Shown here piece after piece: positions 27,901 to 40,700 of a stretch of DNA of 64,000 bases. The position numbers and the translations under genes were made by a program. The notes below the pieces were generated by a model that was not told the DNA's origin, did no database searches, and saw only the letters and a list, made by a program, of their open reading frames with translations. Source of the DNA: Eonycteris spelaea (Eukaryota; Chordata; Mammalia; Chiroptera; Pteropodidae). The stretch covers positions 7,378,001-7,442,000 of the forward strand of contig PUFA01000027.1 of NCBI GenBank assembly GCA_003508835.1. Direction: 5' to 3'. Position 1 is the stretch's first letter. Each line of letters opens with the position of its first letter.

Positions 27901-30900
27901 AGGCTGCAATAACACTTGATAAATAATCAAACGGGTGTCTGAGTGTGCTGAAGGAAGCATAATGAAAACAAGTAGGGAGACTCCACTATAAAGCATATTT
28001 CAATGCCTGGCAAGGATTCCAGCTATGCTCAGTGTTGTGGGAGTCGTCACAGTGATCCTATTATTGACACAGGAAATTTGTTTTGGAATAGGGAGGTCTT
28101 CCAACTTTTAGCTTCAGTCATCTTTTGTTGACAATATGACCATTCAATACATCAAAGCCCCAAGGTTCAGTCACTGGCCTGTCCAGAGCCCTTACCTGCT
28201 GCCACAGCCTCAACCTCAGTCTGCTGTGAAGCAAAATGATTTTATTAAATTGGATTGCGTATGACATGTGGACTGAAATCAGGCTAGTTTAGGGGTAAGT
28301 AATGGAACACGGTAATTGCTGGATCAGGAAAAGGTTGTTATTGGCAGATGTGGGAATGTCTAAGAAGTAACACTTTGCCTAGGTCTAGAAAGTCAGATGA
28401 AAATAAAACATTATTTTTTAACCTTAAATAGATGAAAAATAATCAGTGTGTGCAAAAACTGTTATTATAGATAAATATACACAAGTGAGGAATGCCCTCA
28501 AAATTTAATATACGGTTCAAAGTTTCAGGGATTATTTTACTTACTGCTGTTCAATTTATTCTGTTTATCTTAATAAAAAATATAGAAACTACCACTATTA
28601 TCACTTCAAATAATTTACTTACTAAAGAATAATTAAACTGATGAATGACTGAATGGGTAACCCATGCTGTCAGCTTTTCCAGTTTTTAGGGACTCAATCC
28701 CATTTAAATTATATATATATGTAATCTATCCATTTAAAAATTTTCCTTGTCATATTCTTTTTATACATAAAGTCTGTCTTATGCCAAATTGCTATTCTTT
28801 TGGCAAATCCTCAGTTTTATATTTTTTGAGATCTTATTCAAACTAACACATTTCTTAAACATACATTTTTCACATAATTATAAGCAAATTGGGAGAATAA
28901 AAATTTCCTATTTGAGTGTAAAATACAGGTAATTCACTTCCAATTTTGTTTTTTTCTAGTCCACTAATAAACTGCTCCCCATATCTTTCTCATGGCCTTA
29001 GGCTCATACTTAACATTGAGCTTATTTTGATTTATCTACCCTAAAGTTCTCTGCATCAAGCTCGAAATCCTAAATAATAGCTTATCACTGTTTGGCAATT
29101 AGTTTTATAGTATTTGATAGACATTTGCTTTTCACATATGACTGCATGCATCCCTTCTGTCCAACATTGCATCAAAATTTCTTTCAATGTTTTCTTTTGT
29201 AATATTATTTTATTGACTCGAAAGATAATTTAGCTGGGGATAGAATTTTAGGTTGATGATTATTTTCCATCACATTTCAAATATAATCATGCGTTGTATA
29301 ACGATGGTTTGGTCAACGACGGACCGCATGTACGATGGTGGTCCCATAAGATTATAATGGAGCTGAATTTCCTGTAAGAAATGGAAGGATATATGGTTCA
29401 GGAGAAATTTTTTTTTCTCTGATGGGATCAACATCTGTGGGCTTTGCCAATATATTCCCTTTCACTCACAGCCCCTTAATTTTGAGTACACAGATTGCGT
29501 GCCAATTAGCTAGCCAGTGACCTGTTTCATCACAGAGGAGTCTGTCCTCACAGTGCTACATATTCAAAGGGCACTACAGCCCTCCCAGATCTAGCTGTAA
29601 GTTCTTTGTTGAGGACTAAGGTCCTGTACCAGGACACAGGTCCACAGGAGATACCTTTTAACAAGTGTTAAGTGCCATTGTTACTTTAAAAAAACTTTCT
29701 GTGGTAGTGTGGAGCCAGCTTGTCCCTCTGCTTTGAAATATTTTCAAGTTGTAATGATGTAAAGCATAGTAAGTTTTATTTCTTCCATCAGTTCAATGCC
29801 AGAGATAACCCCTTGTGTCAGGATCAATGGAACAAAGAACAACTTTTCAGAGTCAAGAACAACTTTTCAGAGTCAAAATATTGAGTCTTTAGTTCTATAC
29901 CTTCTCTATGTTAAGCACTCTCTTTTTATATATCATAAAGTTTTTTAACCTGACCACTGCACCAACATGCTATAGCGAAAACCACATGGCCATGACAAAA
30001 CTCTATGATCCTGTATCTCATTTTGATTTGTATTCCCACTGATTTTCAGGCCACCTTTCACTCCCTCACAGTCACTGTTATGGTGACCTACACTTTGCCA
30101 AGCCAGTTGCTCTTCAATATTTCCAGTCAATGCAGCCCACATCCTTGTTGATGGAGCAGCACTGACAGCTTCAATATTCTATACTTGACCCTGTCAAAAG
30201 GAAGAAGTGGAAGGGCTTGTTGCACAGTGTTTATAAAGTCTAGAGTAGTGTCCTAAGACCTGCACATTCACTCGCTGACTCACCCAGAGCAACTTCCAGT
30301 CCTGCAAGCTCCGTTCATAGAAAGTGCACTATACGAATGTACCATTTAAAATCTTTTATACTGTACTTTTATTGTATCTTTCCTGCATTTACACATGTTT
30401 AGATATACAAATACTTACCGTTGTGTTATAATTTCCTACAGTAACATGCTATACAGGTTTGTAGCCTATAAGCAATAGGCTATACCATAGCTTAGGTGTA
30501 TAGTAGGCTAGACCACCTAGGTTGCATAAGTAGACTCCATGATGTTCACCCAACAATGAAATCTAACAACACATTTATCAGAACATATTGATGCACAACT
30601 ATATATTCTATTTTTTTTTTGTCTTTCGTTATAATTGAGAAGAATTCTGGTGTAAGTCTAATTTCGTCTTCCAAAAGGGTAATCTGTTTTTTTCTTTCTA
30701 AATTCTTTAATAATTCTCTATTTTTCTACATTTTCCGTTTTAACCACAGTGTATCCAGGTATGACTTTGTTGCCGATTCTACCCAGGATCCAGGTTAAGC
30801 TTTCATTATAACAGCTTAAATTTTTCTTTACATCTCTTATTTTGTACTCTTTCCTTCTAGAAATTCTAAATAGATATATGTTCTATCCTTATTTTCTCAA

Positions 30901-33754
30901 TTTTTCTTTCACACTTGCCCTGTCAAGCATAAGCCTAAGGCCTTAATTGGCATTCCCTGCAGATGTTAAAACTTCAGTGGGATGTGTGTCAACAGCGGCC
31001 ACCGACTTCACCCCTACCTGACGGTAAGGAGGCAGTGTCCCCCATTGCCCACACCACATTATCTAGCTGTTGGCACAGATATTACTGAATAAGAGGAGTG
31101 CTGTCATCCCTTAACTCAGATTACATATGCAACCCTTCTCGACCCTGGTCTTGGTAAGAAATGACCAAAATATGAATTCTGTTTTGCTGTTTTTACCTGG
31201 GCAAGGCTGAGTGCAGGTTTCCTCTAGGATCATTTTTTTATTACCATCTATAATGGGTTCAACATTAGTACAGAATTCTTCATCCACCACTTTACTGAAA
31301 TCATCAGCTGACCCATCACTCACTATACAAGAAATGTTTCTTGTTCTGGTCCCTTCTCCACACTGGGCATCCTGGAATGAAGAAAGAAATAACTAATTAG
31401 GAAAAGAAAAATAATTCATTAGTGGGCTCATCAATTACAGTCATCTCTGCACCGCTGATTTTGATTTATGAGTGGTTAAAGAAGCATCTGAAACCCTAGG
31501 GAAGAAGTCCTACAGGGCATTAGCTATAAAACATACAATGAACAATTTATTTGTTTTCTAGTCAAATACAGGCAAATAAATTTTCATTAAAATGAATCAG
31601 TCTCCAAATGATTTTAAAAATACAGGACAGGGAGTGCTTGTTATCAAACTAATTAAACGGTTATGAAATGGCAAGGCACCTAATATCTTTACACATGCTG
31701 TGTGTAAGCTCTGAAAAATCATTTTGAAATGAAGTCTCTGCAGGTAAAAAATTCACATTTCCATACAACTTCTTGGGAGATTTGATACCTGTACTTGGCA
31801 TGGGGACCACTGGCCATATTGCCACCGATAACAGGGCTTTACTGGGCAAGGCTTGGACTGTTCCATCAGGGTAGGACACGGTCTTCCATCACCCTGAAAG
31901 GGCTGGGTAACTGTTCGTCTTCGGATCATTTTTCCTTTAAGACATACAAAGAGATGCAGCTTTAGTGATACATTATAGTTGTGCAAGCATATATCTTATT
32001 GGGAGAAGGCATCACAGACATTTCTCCTGAGGAGATTCTAGAAACAAACATGTACATGTCTCAGATGCCTTGGAAAGAAAGATAGCCTGATTCAACCTTA
32101 CTGGAGATTATTTTATATGACTCAAAGCAAGAGGGACATTTTATTTCATATTCTTTGACCAATAGCCTAATGCTAATTAAGGTACAACTAACCTGTGAGG
32201 CCACATGTTTGAGAACATTCTGACCAAGGAGACCACTCAGAAAGCTGACAGTTCACAGGGCATTCCACCATGCAGGATGTGTTCATCTGCCAGTTTTTCT
32301 CCAGGCTAAGCTGAAAGCATAGAGGTAGATCTGTTTGTACTGACATGAAGGCATGCTTATGAAGTATTGCTGATGGAAGGAGGGAGGGAAAAGGGAAAAG
32401 ACTGGAGTGGACGTGAGAGGAAAGGAGAGGAAGAATAAACAAGAAGCATAATGGAATAAAAGCATATCTGGAGGAGAAATACTTAAACTGTTAAAAATAT
32501 AAAGTGGATCAACCCAGGAGAGTAGGAGCAAAGGGCACAGGATGAATAGAAGAATGTATTTACTTGATATACTTATATAGTGTCGAATTTTTAAAATAAG
32601 CAATGAAAAAAGATTTAATCTCTAAATTATTTGAATTTCCCTAAGTGACGAACAAATAAGTGCAAACATGATTACTTTCCACTAGTTAAAAACCAAGAAT
32701 ATCATCAATATATATACAGATCTAAAATTATATCTTTGGGATATTATTTATTTATATATATGAGGTTAAATTGAAAAGCAAAAGGGAAAGGTTTTAAAGA
32801 CAAATTGCCACTCAAAACTAATGATTTAATGTATTAAAATAATATAAAACATTAGTTTTTAAGTAAGCTGTCTTTCTCAAAAGGAATCTGAATTACTAGA
32901 ATTTTTTGTTATGTTTTATGTACATTTTTAAATTACAAAGATATTTTTTCTTCTAAAACTGATCCCAGGAGCTAACTGAGGTATAATTTAGTTATTTTAA
33001 TTTTATCCTCTTGTCAGATAATAATGTTGTGCCATTCTACTGGCATTGAGTTGAAATACTTATTTAAGTGTTCTACTTTTAAACTACTGAGATTTAAAAT
33101 TCTAATATATATGCAAACAGGAAAAGTCTAAGGTACAAAGTAGCATTAAAATACCAAAATTTAAGAGCATGCTAGGAGAATATAATTTTGTAAATCCTTG
33201 GAATTTTCAAGATCTTTTTTTACTACTGCATGAGGAAGAGGTTTTTGATGTCTAATTTACATGTCAGAAGATGGCAAGAAAATTTTTTCTAAAATGTTAT
33301 ATTGTGGTTCAAGTATAGTTCTTGGCTCTAAGTTATCTACTAAGAAATCAGATCAATGATTTGTGTACTACATCCCTTTGCGACCACTCCCATTATATTC
33401 TCCATCAGTAATACTTGACAAAGATGGGTATTTGGTATAAAAACTTTTACCATATCACTTAAGTAAATTCTGATAAAGTAATTAAAGTCATGGAAGGTTG
33501 GAAATTAGAGTCTTAAAGTGATAGGAAAAAAATGATGTGTTATATTAGTATACATAATAGTTTCATAGAAAGAGGGTTTGAGTTACAAAATTGAATTACT
33601 ACTGACTTATTTATTTCACTAGAAAATTAAAAAGGATACCTGTTTAGAGGTATTCTGCGTTTCCAATAGTAAGACATTTTAATATTCTACTACTTCTTTT
33701 CCTGTTACATTTAGTGTATCTCTTTATTTCCGTCTGTCTGTCTGTCTATCTATC

Positions 33755-33796
<42 letters not shown>

Positions 33797-36700
33797 ATCT
33801 ATCTATCATCTATTTAAATATATGTGTCTAATGAAAAGAAATCTGTTTAGGCATCAAAGAACAGGCAAGAAGAAATAGATTACTATGTATCAGGTGAGTA
33901 AATGTCTAAAAGACATCAAAGACAAAAGTACTAGATAAATGCTGGATGAGTTTAACACCAATTTTCCTCTTTGTTGGATAGTAATGCCATCTCTCTTTGA
34001 CTGTTAGGGAAACAGCAAGGGTTAGCTACTGCTGTTGCACTGAATGCAGGGTTTACACATGTATTAGTTGGCAGGCAATCAATTCATTGTTAAAATGCTA
34101 GCCAGCTTTTCTCAGGTCTATTATTTAATCCTAGTGTATCCATAGGGATGGATAAAAAGGGATACGAATTGTTTAATCCAATTCCTGCAGAGTAGCACTG
34201 TTCTCCCTGAAGACAGCATTTGCTAGAATGTTACGATTTAAATTCCTAATTGTCATTGCAATATTCAACATAATAATATTTGTGCATAAGAATAAATTTA
34301 TCTAGTTTCCTAGATACTTAAAATTAGTTGTCAGGTTTTTACTCACATTTCATTAAAGAAATAAAAGACCTTGTTTATACGTTTGTCATGTGGTCATGTG
34401 AACTATTCTAAAATTGGTCTTGTATGATTTGGATTTAGCTTTCAAAATGCTCTTAGAGCTATTCATTGTATATTTCATTCTGACCCAGGAGGGCATTTAT
34501 ATGTGCATTTGCAGGAAAAGTGACATATTAATCAACTAGAAGTAGATCATAGAAAGCTCTCCAGCCAGTATTATGACTATAATAATGTTCATTAATAATA
34601 ATGTTATTTTTATAATGGTTATATCACTTCGATGTTATTAGTTTCAAAAACAAATTGATTCAGGTATGAAATTTCTAATTAAATCTGAAGAATGAACAGA
34701 CTAAGTTATGTTATCAGATGATAGAGAAGCTTATTAACTAAACAACTTGTTTTCAGCCTATTTGGGAACTCTGTTCACATGGACAGAGACATAAAGAACT
34801 TAAATTAGGTTCACATAATAAAGATATCAAATGGATTGAAGTACTTTAATCTCAACTTTTCTCTTAGGAGTTGGAACAATCTAATATAGGCTTATAATAA
34901 CCCCCAGGAGGTGCAGACAGAAGTTGTTGTCACCATGTCTACTGAACCCTAATGAAGTTAAAGCTCCTCTTGTGTGTTCCAAATCTATTGAGGTTCCTGC
35001 TTATCTTGGTTCATGTTTAACCCAGAGGGCCTCAGATACACTAGGAGTCAAAATCTGCCAGGAATACGAGTACCCTTTTGATATGGAAATCAGATAAAAT
35101 AATTACAACATGAAGTTAGCTTCATGAAAACTAAGAAAGGCCAACAACTGTTTCTGTGCATTTTGCAAGGTTATATTTAGAAATGATGACACTACTTTGA
35201 TAAGTAGGAGAATTAGAAGTTATAATTCTCGGTATCTGAAAGATACCAATGGCAGACTCTATTCCTTTGTTTGAATCCGATGTTCTCTCTTACCCACACC
35301 TGAGTACTTAGACTCTCACAGCTGGGTATTAGATCCTAATATCAAAATCTGCTACAAAACCACACGTGATCAATGTTTAGCAACAGAGAGAATGAATGAT
35401 GGATCTTGGCAGGTGTCCCAGGCAATACAAAATTCACATGAAATTACAAAGATGATGAGTAGTCTGATTAAGATTTATTGCCTATATTCACCTTGATTAC
35501 TTATTGTTCCCCAAGCATTTCTTTCAGAAAAGCCTAATTAGCATACCTTTGGGCTCCAAGCAGAACAAAATACAGGAAATTATGTGTAGAAATCAGTAAT
35601 GTTGGACAGTGCCTCTTTTCAAGAGATGCTTAACAGCCGCTAAATAGTGCAGCAAAACATCTGCTGGCAATGAGCACAGGTCACTTGGCTCAGCATGAAT
35701 TGAAATTATTAGGAAAGAATTTACTCACAAAAATATAACACAGCATCTCCTCACCTCTTCACAATATTTCAGGTCAACTGACTTGCCATCACTTCGAACA
35801 CAATCCAACATTCTTGTTTTAATGCCATTTCCACAAACTGCCTTCTCACTCAGCTGACATGTACTCCAGTCTGAAAGGAAGGGAGCCCATCAGAACAGAA
35901 GGCCACATATAAAACAGATTTCGAATGAAACTCTGATGACCTGAATCCCACATTTAATTCACAACTGCTTCCTAAGCCCCACAATCAATCATCCTACATG
36001 CAGAGCATATGGGTCCCAGCTTTGAACATATCAGGAGTTAAATGGAATTGCTGGGGTTGCACATAGCTACAGGGATTATTCTGGAAGGCAGATGTCTACT
36101 TGACAATCTTGATGGCCATTTGGTAATATTGTAAAAATGGCTTTGGCCTGCAATCAAATGTGACTTAAAAACTTTTTCCCTAATAAAAACATACATTTTA
36201 ATTTAACATTATTTTTGTTTTAGCAAAATAATCATAATTTTAATAGATGGTACTTTAACTTTATTTATAGTCAAAAAACATTGTATTTCACTTAGTGTCC
36301 CTATTTAGAATGCTTTAAAATGTACACTTATTTATTTTAAAATCACTCTGGCCATATTTATTTAATTCTCTTATTTTATGTCTTTTACAAAAAAATGATT
36401 TCATCTTTCTTTTTAGAGTAACATAGCATGGCCCAGAGAACAGTGATTTCCTTGTGTCATCAAAGAAAAATAAAGAAAAAAAAAAAACAAAAGAAACAAA
36501 AGCCAATATGACTGCTGCATATCACTGTACAATTTCTGGAGTTTATTTCAGTGTGAAAATTATTTGGAAAAAATTTCAAAACAAGCTTCAGTGTTGCCCC
36601 AAATCACATAAACCAACCAACTCTCTTCTTTTCTAGAGTATGTGCCTTGATGATATGAGAGAAAAAAACTGACTTTATAACAAGCCTTTTTTAATAAAAA

Positions 36701-37704
36701 AAAATACCCTTCTATCAGATAAAAATATTTTTATCTGTACCTTTGATAATATTAAAATGGTTATATTTTCTTTATATGCTTTTTAGCAAGCTTAAGACTG
36801 CTGATGTTTTTACTCCAGACCAGTTATGCTTATAAACAACCCCACACAAAGGATTATTGTCCTAGTATATTATATACATCTGAAGAAGAAAGACATTTTT
36901 CAATAAACCTAACACCCTTGGGAAAGGTATATTTATTTGTACCTCTCCAAAGTGGGAGGATGTCTTAAATAGGACCACTTATACTACTCACAATCTACCT
37001 GAAGGGCTATTTTCATTTGTGTGATATTTTCATTATCTTTATCTTGATGTTTATTAAAAAAAAAAAAACCAGGTAAATATTTCTGTCACATAATAAAGAA
37101 TAAGTTATTTCTGGGAGAGTAAGCAGCATGTCCAAAAGGCACACAGATAGAGATGAACTATACTTATGGAACACTGCTGAGCTGACAGACATAAGTTGGG
37201 CCTTTAGCTCCGTGATGACACGGCTGTGTACGTACCTGTTACATTATAATCATAGTGGAAGCAGTTTTTGTTCAGGTTACAAGGTTCCTTCTCAACAGCA
37301 TCAGGGCAGACTCTCCCTTCATCGGCAGGTTGTCTGATGGGATCAGCTGACCTTTGCCGGAAACTGCTTTGATTGCAAGGCTGACAAAGAATAATACAAA
37401 GAATAAAAGGATAAAACAACTGCTCAGAAAGGTGAGTACTCAGCCACACAAGAGCTAATGTGTTAGGAAGAGCAATGGAGCAGGAGTGAGGACATTGGGG
37501 CCACTAGGTAACTTGAACAATCTCATTATAGTTCAGTTTCTTCATCTATAAGATCAAGGTTTTGAGTGAGTTTCTGATGTCCCATCTAGCTATAAGATTC
37601 TTAAGAGTCTATGTGTCAAATACTAATAGACGACATCACATCACATGTATGCAAATATACCTTTGATCATACTAATTACTGTAGATCACTAACAGGAATC
37701 TATC

Positions 37705-37759
<55 letters not shown>

Positions 37760-40700
37760 ATCTATCTATCATCTATCTATCATCTGTCTGTCTGTCTGTC
37801 TATCATCTAATTTATCTAATCTAGTCTCTTGGACTCAAAAACTATTGTAAGGGTAACTTAAATAACTAGCTGTTAGTGACCTTTATTTTCCTAACATGCA
37901 CATACAAATGCACACAAATGCAATTTATCACATTAATGTAATGTCATAAAAGGCTTTCCATCCTCCTCCTGGTACAGTCTTGTTCTAAAAGCATTTAATG
38001 TCTAAGAACAGGAGCAGTAACTTCAAATCTGATGTTATAGAATGAGAATAGAAAATCACTTTCATACCCTTGTGAAACAGTTGATTTTTTTATTACAATT
38101 TAATCTGTATCCAAGTCAACTGCCGGTCCTGTTTTGCTCCTGCTGTATCAGTTGGCTGTTAATCAGCAGCTTTAGTAATGTTAACACTGAGGTAGAAAAT
38201 TAATTTTCCTTGAAAATATGTATCATAAATTCTTTGAAATTGTCCAATACTGTATTTCAGCAAATTAATTCCATGTTACATGTATATTCCCCATGCTTTT
38301 GATGCCATATTAAAACATACAGCTTTACGAGGTACCCAGGGGTAAACCCAATTTTCTACATCATCAGCCAGTTCTGTTTCAAATGACTCTCTTCCCAGGG
38401 TCCCATGGAAGAGCCCCTACAGACTGAAATCTAGAAGCTTTGTGTAATTTGAAACTCTCAGCTGGCTTCCCAGGACTAGAGACACAGAGTCAGTGTGTGG
38501 AAAGAGATTCATTGATGCACAGCTTTCTTCCTTTTACTCTGATTCTTTCGAAGATCTTTTGCGTTTTAGTGTCAATACTCTTGCTGCAGAACTCCCACTG
38601 TGTGAAAGATTATTCCTACAATTTAAATAAAATGGATTGGGCAAAAAGCACGGGATGACAATAACCTGACACCATTAAAGTTCCTTTACCAGAGCTTCAT
38701 TCTTTGTCCCTTTACCTGGAGGGAATCATTATCACCACTGCAGTTCTTAACCTGCTGTGTATTTATAAGCCAGTCAAGGCATTTCGTGCTGGGTTAGGAG
38801 GATGGTGGAGGAGAAGTATGAAGCTTGCAAGAGGTCAAGCTGTTCTAGTGTGCATCAAAACATTGCTGACTTTAAATGGCATACTCCTAGAATGAAGTAG
38901 TCAACAAACAAACAAATAAACAAACAAACAAATAAAAACACACTTTCCTTTGATAACTAATTTGGTAACTAATTTAGTTACTAAGATTTTCTTAATAATA
39001 TTCTTAAAGCTTTAGTGGTAGGAATTAAACAAACTATAATAATAAATGGCTAATCATCTCACCAAAGTGCATCGAGTCCATGGACCCCATTCAGATATCA
39101 CACAGTCCTCAGGACATGGTAATTTGCATTCTCTAGAGCCCAGGGGCATCTCCTCTGGGTCACAGAGGTAATCCTCCACATGGTCAGCAGGGCCGTCTGC
39201 TGTGTTCTGCATGCATCTAGAAAAAAACATACCCATCAGTGAAGGAATCAGGGCAGTTAGAACAATGGCCGACCCATAGGATAACTGGTTAGTATTAAGA
39301 TAATATCATGGGATTGGGAGGTGGAAAGCTTCACATCTAATGAATAAAATTCTTCAAATATAAAAACAAAAGGATCTCTGCCTCCCATAAATACTTGTAG
39401 AGTTTCAGTATAATTTTTAAATTTATGCTTGTGTGTATGTATCATTGCAACCTTTAAAAATAATAACCGCTGTGCGTATGTAAACTCAACCTGTCTTCCT
39501 CTGAAAGGAGAAGGTCATTTACATTCATGCATGATGAAGGAATTAATGAGGAGGGGTCCAAAGAGATTCATAAAGGGTTTGTAATTTTGGAATATGATGC
39601 ATTTTTTTTTCTTCTGAAGAAAATGGTGGATTCTGTAGAGAGGGTAGATTCATACATGATGGAAGATGAGGCAAACCAAAATCTCTAGTGAGAGGTTTCA
39701 TGAAATGTTTTTGAAAGTAACTGATGGCATTTGTCAAATTGTTTTGTCATTTAAAAAGTTATTTAGCCTCCCATCTGCTGATAACCTTAAAAGTAAGCCA
39801 GAAGTGAAAAAGACGATTATAATAGGACTAGCACACATTCTCTACATGTGGTTGTTTGGATCTGCCTAAATCTTGACCTTTGTTATTAGTTTTCTCTTTA
39901 ACAGAACAAATTCAAACATTTTAATACATTTCATTTTATTGTAAGCAGTCATGAAAGGCTCTTTACTCCTCTCTTGGGCATTTAATTAATGCAGCTACTA
40001 TAGGCCTTCACCTTTATCATAGTTAATAATCTCTCTGGACACTTTTCTAGTAGAAGAATAGAACTATCGCTCATTTACAACTCAAAGAAGGTCAACCAGA
40101 TTAATGGTTTTAGGAAGAGAACTGCATTCTAGAAGATGAAGAGGAAGGCTTGACTCTTAAGTCTCTCAAACCATTGCACTGCTTTAAACTGTCACTTGAA
40201 CAACATTACTTATTATACCTGCAATTTCAACTTACTTTTTTTTCAGAAATTTGCAATCAGTAGGGACACTGCATCATCAGGTATCTACTCTGCAGAATAA
40301 CCTTTCCATACAGTGCTGCTGAATTTAAGAGAAATGTCTTTTTCCTGTAAAATGCATTTAAAAACTGTGCTGTTGTTCATGACTTAATTGGGTTTGCAGC
40401 CTGAAAAAATATCTATACGAATACTCACTGCTTCATTTTTTTTTTTGTAAATTAGATAAGTACATAAAAGAGCAATCACAAAAATCCACAAAGGTAGATA
40501 TTTATTTGGTTTCATTGTTGAAAGAAAAAAAATAAATGATAAATTTTGGGGGGAGAATTTTAGTTTCCCAGGAAAATGTTCCACTTTCAATGGCATTTTA
40601 AAAATGCTCTATTGATAACAGCTTTGAGAGGACATAGAACAGACTGGACAGTTCAATCTCAAGGTTGGATTTGCTAAGAAAAAAAAAAGGTTGCATTCAT

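Larger units (their letters stand above)
25600..31196 (-). other. Large intron with LINE-1 pieces and a nested DNA transposon
   Basis: 5.6 kb. LINE-1 ends lie at 26245-26690, a decayed LINE-1 at 28650-30960 is split by a DNA transposon at 29286-30602, and a LINE2 end sits near 27835-27930. Between these I see only AT-rich unique sequence. No alternative exon is supported. Confidence 0.75.

Noticed and set aside
32311..32603. Open frame continuing upstream of the 32193 exon
   Set aside because: The acceptor GCTTTCAG and the phase of the 35755 exon define the start; the upstream peptide is intronic and unlike TSP1.
37699..37820. CRISPR-like regular repeats
   Set aside because: It is a tetranucleotide microsatellite without spacers in a mammalian intron. 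The same holds for 33732-33814.
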